This document shows positions 24,635 to 33,052 of a stretch of 64,000 nucleotides of DNA, piece after piece. The position numbers were made by a program, and so were the translations under genes. Under the pieces are notes generated by a model, which worked only from the letters and a program-made list of their open reading frames with translations, made no database searches and had not been told where the DNA came from. Where the stretch lies: contig JBFIEE010000003.1 in assembly GCA_041603535.1 (NCBI GenBank), positions 1 through 64,000 of the forward strand. The letters run 5' to 3'. Every line of letters starts with the position of its first letter. The stretch's first letter is position 1. The DNA comes from HB2-32-21 sp041603535 (GTDB lineage Bacteria; Pseudomonadota; Gammaproteobacteria; Pseudomonadales; Porticoccaceae).

Positions 24635-25861
24635 TCAAAACGCTGCGCTGAGTTCTAGCCATGCCTTGTCAGTGTCGACAGAAAAGTCATCGGCATCGTA
24701 GGCAGCATATTTGAATAATACGCTGTAGTTTTTGCTGATAGGGTATGTGGCGACAAAATCCATCTCGCTACCGTAATCCATACCCCCTTTTTCGGCTTTA
24801 AAGTCATGGTAAAAAGCGATCAGAGTCACACCGGCAATATTGGTTGCCAGTTTCAGGTAGCTATCCTCGATGCCGTTGACCGGTGTAACGAGGAAGTTAT
24901 CCGCAAAGCCCTGAAATTTGTGGAGTGTGGCCAGCGGTGTTTTAAAGCTGACCCCGTTGTCGCTGCTCAATACCTCGCGGCCAAGGGACAGGCTAAACGG
25001 CTTGAACCGGGTGGTTAGCTCACCCAGGTAGTAATTGGCGGAAAAATCGGCGGGGTTATTATCGTGTTCTTTTTGTTTGGCTGCGGTGAGCTGAATACCG
25101 AGACCTACGCTTTCTGATAGTTTGACCGCGCCAATATAATCGAGGCCATAGGTCTTGCTGGATAAGGCGGGGGCTTCGTCGAAGTCAAGGATATAGCTGA
25201 ACGCAGAAACGGTATGACCTTCGGCGATTTTATAGCTGAGCAGGGTGGCATGGGTATCCCCTTCAAACTCTGCATCGGCCCCCTCGGGGCCAAATATACG
25301 ATTGACCTGCCAGATATAGCTGTAGTCAACAGTTAGCCCCTCAAGGGGTGTTAGCTGTATTCTGGCTGCATCAAAAGTTTGTTCGTTCTGACGCCAGGCC
25401 ACACCACCAAGAAAACGTTGGCCGGCATGATCAATGCGTTGGCGGCCGACAGCCGCAGTGTTTTTTTCATTAAAGGCGTAATTGATAAAAGCCTGGTTTA
25501 TTTCGGTGTAATCGGGATCAGCGACTACCGGGTAGGCGGTCTTGCCGTTCTCTGTGTTGTTAAAATTGTCGCCACCGAGGTAGGCGACGTTATCGACTTC
25601 TACAACGCCGTGAAAGCCGCTTATGTTGCCTGACGTCAGTGTCACCCTTGATCTTAAAGTGGACGCGCCAGCGTCTTTTGGCAGCCCCTTCTGATCGACA
25701 AATTCATAACGGTAGCGCAAATTCAGGGCGATATCGCCGTCGTCAATGGCTTTGCTGATGCGGTCTGTCGTCGAATCTGCAGCGGCCAGGGTCGCTGCGG
25801 TCAGGCCGATCAACAGGATCCCAACAACGCTGGGGTTATTAATTTTTGTGCGTATTAACAT
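24635..25861 (-). CDS. Outer-membrane porin, alginate-export/nitrate-cluster type
   Basis: A 408-residue beta-barrel protein with a signal peptide (VVGILLIGLTAATLAAA), alternating hydrophobic strands throughout, aromatic girdle residues and a terminal Phe (WLELSAAF), the usual signal for outer-membrane insertion. It resembles the alginate-export-type porin family. It is first in the leftward order porin-nasT-nasS-nrtABC and has its own sigma-54-like promoter and NasT-type attenuator leader, so it is most likely the outer-membrane route for nitrate. Substrate specificity is inferred from regulation and context only. Confidence 0.82.
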   Translation of the reverse strand: MLIRTKINNPSVVGILLIGLTAATLAAADSTTDRISKAIDDGDIALNLRYRYEFVDQKGLPKDAGASTLRSRVTLTSGNISGFHGVVEVDNVAYLGGDNFNNTENGKTAYPVVADPDYTEINQAFINYAFNEKNTAAVGRQRIDHAGQRFLGGVAWRQNEQTFDAARIQLTPLEGLTVDYSYIWQVNRIFGPEGADAEFEGDTHATLLSYKIAEGHTVSAFSYILDFDEAPALSSKTYGLDYIGAVKLSESVGLGIQLTAAKQKEHDNNPADFSANYYLGELTTRFKPFSLSLGREVLSSDNGVSFKTPLATLHKFQGFADNFLVTPVNGIEDSYLKLATNIAGVTLIAFYHDFKAEKGGMDYGSEMDFVATYPISKNYSVLFKYAAYDADDFSVDTDKAWLELSAAF

Positions 25862-25927
25862 GCCAACTCTCCTGGGTTAATTACAACTGACAATAATCGG
25901 CTGATCATCGCCTGCAGTTGGTTGGGC

Positions 25928-25972
25928 AAAAAAAAGTCCATAGACCACCAGGGGGGCGGATGGTCTATGGAC
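25928..25972 (-). terminator. Leader terminator of the porin gene (attenuator)
   Basis: A perfect 12-bp stem (GTCCATAGACCA / TGGTCTATGGAC) with a 13-base C/G-rich loop, followed on the minus strand by eight T. It lies 66 bases before the porin ATG, inside the transcript from the sigma-54-like promoter. Such a strong terminator in front of its own gene implies regulated antitermination. Confidence 0.9.
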
Positions 25973-25982
25973 AGCGTTGCCC
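25969..25982 (-). promoter_or_regulatory. Candidate ANTAR (NasT) hairpin in porin leader
   Basis: The minus strand reads GGGC-AACGCT-GTCC: a four-pair stem (one G-U) and a hexaloop with A1 and G4, as ANTAR proteins require. Its 3' arm is the first four bases of the terminator stem, so the two structures exclude each other. I could not find a convincing upstream partner hairpin. Confidence 0.5.
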
Positions 25983-26033
25983 AACAGGCGGAGGCTGTTA
26001 TTAGCGCTGAAACTGCCTGCCTGTAACAGGCTA

Positions 26034-26049
26034 TACAAACTTTGTGCCA
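26034..26049 (-). promoter_or_regulatory. Sigma-54-like promoter for the porin gene
   Basis: The minus strand reads TGGCACAAAGTTTGTA: perfect -24 TGGCAC and -12 TTGTA in place of TTGCA. Predicted start is near 26022, giving a leader of about 160 bases that contains the ANTAR-like hairpin and attenuator. Confidence 0.6.
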
Positions 26050-26412
26050 ATCTACGTAATGGCTGTGGGCGGGCAGTTTGCGACTGCGTTTGTGATGGTT
26101 TGAGGGGATCGTGTCTTACAAATGTGCAGCATGCGTCTTTTTAGGGCGGCGGCCTGGGGTGGCGGCCCGAGGGTATGGGTCGAGGCGGGCACTGAGTAAG
26201 AAGCGCTTGACGATCAGGCGATTCGAAGCGGCAGACTGGATACTTCGGATTTGATCTATCGTATTCCTGCTCTGCTGGTGGTTGAAGATGTCGTGGTGTA
26301 CTGCGTCGGTGGCTCGTAGCACGGGGGTTCTGTAACGCCAGTGGTTCGAGGGGTCGGCGCTGTGCTAAATTGCGCGGCATATTTTTCCCCTCATGTAGAA
26401 CAGGTGCCCAGG
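26050..26412. other. Intergenic stretch between porin promoter and CoA-transferase gene
   Basis: About 360 bases between divergent genes. It should contain activator sites for the porin's sigma-54-like promoter and the promoter of the CoA-transferase. No clear NtrC palindrome, sigma-70 promoter or coding frame was recognised. Confidence 0.4.
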
Positions 26413-27696
26413 ATGACCGGACAGCAACTCCCTTCGCGATTAACAGCAGATCATATTCGCCGACACTTTGTCGACGGGGTTAATGTCTTCGTGTCCGGTG
26501 GTGCCGGTCAGCCCGACGCGCTGATTCGGGCAATAGAGCAGGCAGAATTGTCCTCCAGCTTCCGCGTCATCGATAATTCACTGCCCACCATGACGCAACT
26601 CAATCCCAATCAGTTCTCGTCGCGTGCGCTACTGAATACCGGTTTTTTCGTGGGGGCTTACCGTGAGTATTACGCCCAGGGCAAGCTTGAATTTGTGCCC
26701 GCTTTTCACTCAGCCCGATTTCGGGCAATTGACGATGAATACAATATCAACGTTGTATTGATCAAAGTGTCTGAGCCGGATGCAAAAGGTTTCTGTAGTG
26801 CAGGGCTACATGCCGATTATTCGGCGACCATGCTGGTGCAGGCTGATCTGATCATTGCCGAGATCAATCCCTGCATGCCCTATATCGACGATGCCCTGAA
26901 AATATCGTTAGCGGATATCAACTATTGTGTGACCAGTGATGAACCCTTGATCGAATACGGCGTGGCGCCCAGTACCGAAACTGATATAAAAATTGCCAGT
27001 TACATCGCTGATCTGGTTGAAGATGGTGATTGTCTACAGCTAGGCATCGGTACATTGCCGGTATCGATTCTTGAAAGCCTCACCAGTAAGCAGGATTTGG
27101 GTATCCACACCGGTTTACTGACCGAAGCAGTAATGCCGCTAGTGGAGGCGGGCGTAGTTAACGGGCGCAGGAAAAATATTGATACCGGCAAAATCATCAC
27201 CGGTATTGCCGCGGGGAGCACGGCGTTTTATGAGTGGTGTGCGCGCTGTCCGGATTTGCGCATGAAACCGGTAAATTACACTCACGATGGCGGTGTGCTG
27301 GCCAGTATTGATCGACTGGTTGGCATTAACACGACACTTGAAATAGACCTGTTTGGCCAGGTGAATAGCGAGACCATTAACGGTAGGCAGATTGGCGGCG
27401 TTGGAGGTTTGGTCGATTTCCTGCGTGGCGCGCGCACATCCCGGGGCGGGCGCAGCATCATTGCGCTGCACTCGACAGCCCGTAAAGGCAGCATTTCCAA
27501 AATTGTACCGTTGTTGAGCAGCGCACCCGTAACGGTGATGCGTGACGACACCGACTATGTGGTGACTGAGTTTGGTGTTGCGCGGTTGTCGAATTTGTCG
27601 GTGGAAAAACGCGCGCAGGCGTTGATTGATATTGCGCACCCCGATTTTCGAGTATCACTGACCAGCGCCTGGCAGGAGCTATTAGCCAAATTCTAG
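26413..27696 (+). CDS. Acetyl-CoA hydrolase/transferase family protein (4-hydroxybutyrate CoA-transferase-like)
   Basis: A 427-residue member of the acetyl-CoA hydrolase/CoA-transferase superfamily. Two related domains are visible: the first with VNVFVSGGAGQPDALIRA and the second with LQLGIGTLPVSILESL, LGIHTGLLTEAVMPLVEAG, and VSGGxGG-like GVGGLVDFLRGA. The C-terminal YVVTEFGVARLSN and RAQALIDIAHPDFR are typical of the 4-hydroxybutyrate CoA-transferase group. It would move CoA between short-chain acyl groups in the cytoplasm. It stands alone on the plus strand. I chose ATG 26413, where family similarity begins. Confidence 0.85.
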   Translation: MTGQQLPSRLTADHIRRHFVDGVNVFVSGGAGQPDALIRAIEQAELSSSFRVIDNSLPTMTQLNPNQFSSRALLNTGFFVGAYREYYAQGKLEFVPAFHSARFRAIDDEYNINVVLIKVSEPDAKGFCSAGLHADYSATMLVQADLIIAEINPCMPYIDDALKISLADINYCVTSDEPLIEYGVAPSTETDIKIASYIADLVEDGDCLQLGIGTLPVSILESLTSKQDLGIHTGLLTEAVMPLVEAGVVNGRRKNIDTGKIITGIAAGSTAFYEWCARCPDLRMKPVNYTHDGGVLASIDRLVGINTTLEIDLFGQVNSETINGRQIGGVGGLVDFLRGARTSRGGRSIIALHSTARKGSISKIVPLLSSAPVTVMRDDTDYVVTEFGVARLSNLSVEKRAQALIDIAHPDFRVSLTSAWQELLAKF

Positions 27697-28118
27697 CCTG
27701 GCACCCAGGTTCTTTATGTCCGGCGGTGGCGGTGAGGAGCGACAGGGTTTGCCTGAACCGAAAGTGACTATCGCTCACATCTTAAACTTGGAATCCTCGA
27801 TCAGGCGAACACGAATAGTGTCAGACGTCTTGTTAGCGTTGTTTGAAAATCGCGCAAAACTACTTCTAATCGACTACAGGATACACAGAAATCAGACGAA
27901 TACCCCTTATTTAAAGGATCAAGTGAAGGTGATCGAGCGTGGCGGGGGGCTTGAGTCTGCACGTTCACCGTGGCGATGTCTAGTGAATGCCCTGAAACTA
28001 TTTCATCCCGAAACTGGCGGGGTGGTCGCTAGCATGTGAAATTCGACTTCTCTCTAATGGGGTTCTAAGCTTCGCCGGTTACAGTAAACTTGGCTTGAGT
28101 TTTTCATATAAGAAAAAG
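27697..28118. other. Intergenic stretch, no gene recognised
   Basis: A 420-base gap before a decayed signalling operon. An open frame of about 107 codons at 27716-28039 has no recognisable domain, no ribosome site and low-complexity-like composition; I do not regard it as a gene. No terminator was seen after the CoA-transferase. Confidence 0.4.
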
Positions 28119-28504
28119 ATGCCTGACCGCATGAGCTTGCCCCTGTTACTAGTTGACGATTCAAGTTTTCCAGATGAATGATTATCCGAGCCTTACCCGA
28201 GTCATGGGATGTAAACGTTACCCAGGCCTGTAACGGTGTAGAGGCTTTGGACGCATTAAAAAATGGTTCCGGGGAAGTCATGTTTCTTGACCTCTCCATG
28301 CCGATTCTGGATGGCTGCGGTGTATTGGAAAGTGTTCGCGCCGAAAATATTCAAACCAGGGTGATTGTGCTTTCTGCCGATATCCAACCAAAAGCCGAAG
28401 AAAGGGTGAAAGCCCTTGGCTCACTGGCTTTTGTTAAAAAGCCGTTTAGCAAGGAGTCGCTGGCAGAGGTTCTGGCCAATTGCGGGATATACAGTGATGA
28501 CTGA
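28119..28504 (+). pseudogene. CheY-like receiver domain protein, frameshifted
   Basis: The 5' part starts at ATG 28119 and reads LPLLLVDDSS, the acidic pocket of a receiver domain, but runs into a stop near 28181. From 28178 another frame continues as MIIRALPESWDVNV through EVMFLDLSMPILDG (phosphoacceptor Asp), VIVLSAD and FVKKPF, a complete remaining receiver. The two halves are in different frames, so at least one indel near 28165-28180 has broken the gene. Its stop overlaps the next gene's ATG (ATGACTGA-type), showing it was the first gene of a coupled operon. Confidence 0.8.
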
Positions 28505-28981
28505 GCTGTTGAACGACGAAGAGAATGAAATCCTGCAGGAGGTCATCTGTATTGGCATGGGCCAGGCTGGCGCCTTACTGGCAGAACTACTTGATGTATT
28601 TGTCCATTTATCTGTTCCCCAGGTCTGCTGGGTCGATGGCAATAATTTTGTTGAGCAGGTTGTACAGCTGGTGGAAGGTTACGGAGACAGTTGGACAGGC
28701 GTGCGTCAGACCTTCTACAACCAGCTGGAGGGAGAGGTTTTTGCTTTATACGGGGCAGTCGGCACCTGGGCAAGCTGATGGGGTCCGATGAGGAAGGTGG
28801 TGCGGCTGAGGAAGAGCGCCTGCTTGAAGTGACCAATATATTGATGGGAGCCTGCTTGTTAGGTGTTGCCGAGCAGTTGAATGGAGAAATTGATTTCTCC
28901 TGTCATCTGGTGATGTTGCTTTCTGAGTACTCCATTGAACAACTGCGTACCGGCCTACTACAATTTATGGAAAGTTTTTGA
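28497..28981 (+). pseudogene. CheC-like phosphatase/chemotaxis protein, frameshifted
   Basis: Frame one (from 28497) reads ILQEVICIGMGQAGALLAELL, resembling the first CheC helix motif (E-x2-N-I-G-x-G-x-A). After about 28760 the similarity moves to another frame reading LLEVTNILMGACLLGVAEQL, the second CheC helix motif, ending at 28981. A frameshift therefore splits the gene near 28745-28770. CheC-like proteins dephosphorylate receiver domains, which suits the receiver gene just upstream. Both this and its neighbour are broken, so the operon is decayed or the assembly has indels here. Confidence 0.75.
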
Positions 28982-29566
28982 TGGTGGCTGAGCTACAGCG
29001 TGCCGGACTTGATTTAGCAGTTGAGGGAAGTGCGGGGACGCATGGAAGAGTTGAGTAACCTGGATTCCTTGACGGGGGTTTATAACAGATGCTATTTGCA
29101 GGTTCAGTTAACCCGGAATTTTATCGAGTTGTGCGCAATGGCAGTGCATTATCTGTGTTGTTTATTGATCTGGATTATTTTAAGCAAGTTAATTATACCT
29201 GCGGCCATCCGGCTAGAGACTATGTTCTTGTAAAGGTCGCGCAAAGGATTAAGGAAGCGGTCCGTACGACCGACTACCTCGCTCGTTATGGTGGCGAGGG
29301 GGTTGCAGTTGTACTATCCGACACCTGTACTACCCGACACCGGAATAAATGGTGGTATTAATGTCGCTAATTGAATTCGGGAGAGAATTGCCGACGCGCC
29401 CTTTACTTTTGAAGGCCAAACTATTGCGATGACTGCCAGCCTGGGGTTAAGTGAATACCGCGAAACAGTGGAGACCCCAGAGTCATTGCTGGCGGAGAGC
29501 GACGAGGCGCTCTATAGCGCGAAACAGAGTGGACGCAACAGAGTGGTCTTTTATAAGGCCAGCTGA
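28981..29566 (+). pseudogene. Diguanylate cyclase (GGDEF domain), multiply frameshifted
   Basis: Pieces of one GGDEF domain occur in successive frames: LSNLDSLTGVYNR (29052-29090), LFIDLDYFKQVN and TDYLARYGGEGVAVVL (to about 29320), then FTFEGQTIAMTASLGLSEYR and ALYSAKQSGRNRVVFY, ending with a stop at 29566. Breaks are seen near 29005, 29110, and at a 16-bp tandem duplication (29311-29326 and 29327-29342) that shifts the frame; a TGA then interrupts the next segment where Arg is expected. The active-site motif itself reads GGEGV rather than GGDEF/GGEEF. The ATG overlaps the CheC-like stop by one base. Confidence 0.82.
29311..29342. repeat. 16-bp tandem duplication inside the GGDEF pseudogene
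   Basis: Two adjacent 16-base copies differ at two positions. Since 16 is not a multiple of three, the duplication accounts for one of the frameshifts in the GGDEF gene. Confidence 0.85.
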
Positions 29567-29614
29567 ACGATGATTTTTGATTGTTGCGTAGTATATGGCG
29601 CGTATTGGCAGGAA

Positions 29615-29640
29615 ACGGCGGCTTTGACCGCCTTCTTTAT
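29615..29640 (+). terminator. Weak terminator-like hairpin after the decayed operon
   Basis: GGCGG and CCGCC arms around a six-base loop, followed by TTCTTTATTT. The stem is short, so termination strength is uncertain. Confidence 0.4.
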
Positions 29641-29793
29641 TTATGATCAACGGGTGAGTGGTGGCAAATTTTTGGTGTTATCGGCAAGTGATATTTTTGG
29701 GGTAGTCGACGGCTGTTGACGACGATCGGCCGTGACGTATGGCTTGGTGCATATCACCACCCAATTATCCTGTGTCGCTTTTTTTATACTGGC

Positions 29794-29821
29794 TTGTCAT
29801 TAAGATGCAGTACGTTAGAAT
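29794..29821 (+). promoter_or_regulatory. Sigma-70-type promoter for the cyclase-family gene
   Basis: TTGTCA (-35) and TAGAAT (-10) are separated by 16 bases. Each hexamer has one or two departures from consensus. It lies about 85 bases before the GTG start at 29907. Confidence 0.4.
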
Positions 29822-29906
29822 CATATGAAACTGGACCAATGAACGATACCGGGCAACACGTGAAAGCCGAGCTCGCAAAAAAAACTCAAGGCATATGGAG
29901 GGGATC

Positions 29907-30851
29907 GTGAAAAAAATAAGTGGCTTTTTTCTGACTGGCATCGTGTCAATGCTGCTGTCCACCAGCCTGGTGGCAGAAACCTGTAAACCAAGCAAATGGG
30001 GCGCTGAGGATGAAATCGGCTCAGCTAATCTGATGACTGCAGCCAGTGTGCTGGCAGCGTCTAAACTCATCAAGCAAGGTAAAACCCAGCACCTTGGGGT
30101 GATTATCGACAAAGATACGCCGGCTTTTGGACCGCGTAGTTTGAATTTACAGATCGTGCAACCGGGGCAGGAGTGGGGGCGTTCGTCGTTCGCGAACGGC
30201 TTTAACTACAACGATGATATGTTTCAGGGTTGGTTCGGCATTGGCTCTCAGCTCGATGGCCTCAGTCATCCTGGTCAGCACGGGATGTTTTATAACTGTA
30301 ATGCGGGCAAGGACTTCGTCCAGACCACTGGCGTGACAAAAATGGGCATCGAAAAGGTGCCGCCCATGGTTGCTCGGGGTGTGGTGCTGGATATGGCTGC
30401 CCACGCCGGGGTCGCTTATCTGAAGGGTGGCCAGTATTTCTCCGTCGCCGATGTGAAAGCCGTGGAGGAAAAGCAGGGCACCCCGATTCGGGAGGGCGAC
30501 GTCGTACTTTTCCACACCGGCTGGACGGAAAACATGATGGCCCAGGATCCCCAGACCTGGGGCAGCCAGGAGCCGGGAATATCCGAGGAAGTCGCGCAGT
30601 ACCTGGCTGATAAGAATGTCGTGGCGGTTGGCGCGGATACCTGGGGCGTTGATGTCGTGCCGCCACAAAACAAGGATAATATGTTTGGCGGTCATATTAT
30701 CCTCATGGTTCAGAACGGTATTTATCTGCTGGAGACCATGCAGACCGGGCCGCTGATTAGAGATAAAGCCTTCGAGTTCTTTTTTGTCCTCGGGCCCCAT
30801 CGCGTCAGGGGTTCGGTTCAGGCGATGATTGATCCTATCGCCATTTATTAG
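29907..30851 (+). CDS. Cyclase-family (kynurenine-formamidase-like) secreted hydrolase
   Basis: A 314-residue member of the cyclase/kynurenine formamidase family (PF04199). A signal peptide is clear (KKISGFFLTGIVSMLLSTSLVA), so it is exported. The metal-binding region reads GIGSQLDGLSHPGQHG, a variant of the family's HxGTHxDxPxH motif, and the GDVVLFHTGW strand and GADTWGVDVV segment match the fold. The start is probably GTG 29907, five bases after GGAGG, rather than ATG 29895. The substrate is not evident. It is followed by a small hairpin and then a symporter gene on the same strand. Confidence 0.82.
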   Translation: MKKISGFFLTGIVSMLLSTSLVAETCKPSKWGAEDEIGSANLMTAASVLAASKLIKQGKTQHLGVIIDKDTPAFGPRSLNLQIVQPGQEWGRSSFANGFNYNDDMFQGWFGIGSQLDGLSHPGQHGMFYNCNAGKDFVQTTGVTKMGIEKVPPMVARGVVLDMAAHAGVAYLKGGQYFSVADVKAVEEKQGTPIREGDVVLFHTGWTENMMAQDPQTWGSQEPGISEEVAQYLADKNVVAVGADTWGVDVVPPQNKDNMFGGHIILMVQNGIYLLETMQTGPLIRDKAFEFFFVLGPHRVRGSVQAMIDPIAIY

Positions 30852-30884
30852 AAAAATTAGCCTGAGGTAATACTCTTCCGCGGC

Positions 30885-30916
30885 CCGCCCGGACCTACAG
30901 GTTTGGGCGGCTTTCT
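30885..30916 (+). terminator. Possible terminator between cyclase-family and symporter genes
   Basis: CCGCCC and GGGCGG arms enclose a 14-base loop and are followed by CTTTCT. The T run is short, so this is a weak call. Confidence 0.4.
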
Positions 30917-30953
30917 GGCAGAGTCCTCAATAACTAGAATACGGGAGTAATTG

Positions 30954-32531
30954 ATGGATTCGCTGCGCATGTGGGCCTGGCTGTTTTTGTTTCTATATGT
31001 CGGTGCAATGATCGGCTTTGGCTATCTGGGTATGCGCCACGTTAAAAACAGCGACGATTTCTCGACCGCGCGTGGGGGTTATGGCATGTGGTTCCTGGCT
31101 TTTGCGATGACCGCCACCACCGCTTCCGGCGCGACGTTTTTGGGTATCCCCGGCCTGGGCTATCGGTTTGGCTTGCCCGCGCTGGGGTATGGTCTGGTAT
31201 ATCCCTTTGCGGTTTATCTGGGTGTTTGGCTGTGTTTCAAACAGGTACAAAAAGCGGGTAATAAGTTTAGTAACCGCTCCATTCCAGAATTTTTGGGTGA
31301 TCGTTTTCAGTCCGAGGTGCTGCGGGTAATCGTTGCGCTCTTCTCCATTGTGTTGCTGTTCTATCTGGCCGCCCAGTTGCTGGCCGGCCTGGTGATGTTT
31401 GAGCAGATGTTGGGTCTCAATGCGATCGCCGCTTTGGCGGTTACCACAGCTGTGTTACTGGTCTACGTGGTATTGGGTGGAGCCCACGCGGATATCATCA
31501 CTGACGGTGCCCAGGGTGCCACGATGCTCGCGTTGGCGGTGATGATTATTGTGTTGTTTATCAGCGGGTTCGGTATCGATGGCGGTCTGCCCGCTGTTAT
31601 GTCGCGGCTGGAAGCGTTGGACCCCAAAACTGTTCAGGTCCACTACGAGGGCTCTGGCATTCTGGATTCCTACTGGGATTTTGGCGCGATCTTTCTGGCG
31701 CATTTGTCGCTTGGCATGTTGCCGCATATCGGCAATAAAGTCTGGGCGCTAAAGGAAGGCGTAGGGCGAACCAGGTTTCTGCTGCTGTGTCTGGTGATGG
31801 GTATTGTGCTGGCGTCAATGATTTTTGGCGGTATTCTGGCTCGCGCCGTGCTCGGCGATAGTTTGCTGGCCGAACCGGGTGGCGCGAATCAGGCTATTCC
31901 GGCGTTATTTATCGCGTTATTTCCAGCCTGGTTGGCCGCCTTACTTGGCATCGCTATTCTGTCGGCGATTATGTCCACGGCGGATGGTCTGGTCATCTCC
32001 ACTTCGCAGGTATTCGCCAACGATATTTATCGACGCACGCTGGCAAAACGGCTTCATCCGGACGCCACTGAAGCCGAAATAGATCACAATGTACTGCGTA
32101 TAAGCCGCTGGTCTATTGTTGTGGTACTGGCCGGTGCCGCAGTGCTGGCCTGGTTTTCCATTGGGCAGAATATCGCGCTGATGGTATGGGTAGGGCTGGG
32201 CGGTATGATGGCCGCTTTGGCTGGACCTCTAGTTATCGGCGTGTTCTGGCGGGGTGTTACCAGGCAGGGTGCGATATGGGGTTTTGTGACTGGCGCGGTG
32301 GCGTTTACCGTGTTTAGCAACGGCTGGATGCCCGACGGCGCAGTAGATGGCAACCTCGTTGAGCAGGGCTTGTGGTGGGTGGCCGGCCAGGCCAATAACC
32401 CCTTTGCCTGTACAACGCTCGGGGAGGGGTTATCCATCCTGGTGACGGTGCTGGTGTCACTGTCAACAAAAGCCTTACCGGCAGAACACCTCGACGTTAT
32501 TTTTGGCACGGAAGCGGTACCCGGTGCATAA
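30954..32531 (+). CDS. Sodium:solute symporter family transporter
   Basis: A 525-residue SSS-family permease with about thirteen hydrophobic segments. It begins with an outward first helix (WAWLFLFLYVGAMIGFGYLG), the YGMWFLAFAMTATTASGATFLG segment that matches the sodium-site region, and AILSAIMSTADGLVISTSQVFANDIYRR, a hallmark stretch of the family. ATG 30954 has GGGAG upstream. The substrate is unknown; it might import the product or substrate of the neighbouring secreted hydrolase, which is speculation. Confidence 0.88.
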   Translation: MDSLRMWAWLFLFLYVGAMIGFGYLGMRHVKNSDDFSTARGGYGMWFLAFAMTATTASGATFLGIPGLGYRFGLPALGYGLVYPFAVYLGVWLCFKQVQKAGNKFSNRSIPEFLGDRFQSEVLRVIVALFSIVLLFYLAAQLLAGLVMFEQMLGLNAIAALAVTTAVLLVYVVLGGAHADIITDGAQGATMLALAVMIIVLFISGFGIDGGLPAVMSRLEALDPKTVQVHYEGSGILDSYWDFGAIFLAHLSLGMLPHIGNKVWALKEGVGRTRFLLLCLVMGIVLASMIFGGILARAVLGDSLLAEPGGANQAIPALFIALFPAWLAALLGIAILSAIMSTADGLVISTSQVFANDIYRRTLAKRLHPDATEAEIDHNVLRISRWSIVVVLAGAAVLAWFSIGQNIALMVWVGLGGMMAALAGPLVIGVFWRGVTRQGAIWGFVTGAVAFTVFSNGWMPDGAVDGNLVEQGLWWVAGQANNPFACTTLGEGLSILVTVLVSLSTKALPAEHLDVIFGTEAVPGA

Positions 32532-32556
32532 CCGATAACCGGTCTGGGGATTCGTC

Positions 32557-32973
32557 GTGCTACATATCAGGAATACGGTCTCTATCCCCGATAGTGAGAT
32601 AGAACTTAACCCAATCCGCGCCCAGGGTGCGGGTGGTCAGAACGTCAATAAAGTATCGAGCGCCGTACATTTAAGGTTTGCTATCAACGCATCATCCTTG
32701 CCTGACGATTACAAGGCGCGTTTGCTGCGGTTTAAGGACCAGCGTATTTCCAGCGAGGGCGTGGTGATTATTAAAGCTCAAAAATATCGCACCCAGGAAA
32801 AAAATCGGCTGGACGCCGTGGCGCGTTTGAGAGAATTGATTCTGGCCGCAACGGTTACCTACAAAGCGAGGAAAGCCACCAGGCCCAGCAAGGGTTCGCA
32901 ACAAAAACGCATGGACCGGAAAACCCGGCATGGTAAAACAAAAGCGCTCCGCGGCAGTGTCCGCCAGGACTGA
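32557..32973 (+). CDS. arfB: Alternative ribosome-rescue factor / peptidyl-tRNA hydrolase ArfB
   Basis: A 138-residue class-I release-factor-like protein. It has the GGQ motif at residues 26-28 in IRAQGAGGQNVNKVSSAVHL and the basic C-terminal tail (KATRPSKGSQQKRMDRKTRHGKTKALRG) that enters the mRNA channel of stalled ribosomes. Length and motifs agree with E. coli ArfB/YaeJ, lacking the codon-recognition domains of RF1/RF2. It releases peptides from ribosomes stalled without a stop codon. The start is a GTG, 25 bases after the symporter stop. Confidence 0.95.
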   Translation: MLHIRNTVSIPDSEIELNPIRAQGAGGQNVNKVSSAVHLRFAINASSLPDDYKARLLRFKDQRISSEGVVIIKAQKYRTQEKNRLDAVARLRELILAATVTYKARKATRPSKGSQQKRMDRKTRHGKTKALRGSVRQD

Positions 32974-33052
32974 ATGACGTGTAATGCACCGATAATAACC
33001 CAACGAAAATGCTGAAACCACAAATACGTTTCTTCTCCAGGATATAGAAATT

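Noticed and set aside
27716..28039. 107-codon open frame before the signalling operon
   Set aside because: No ribosome site, no recognisable domain and unusual composition; most likely a chance frame.
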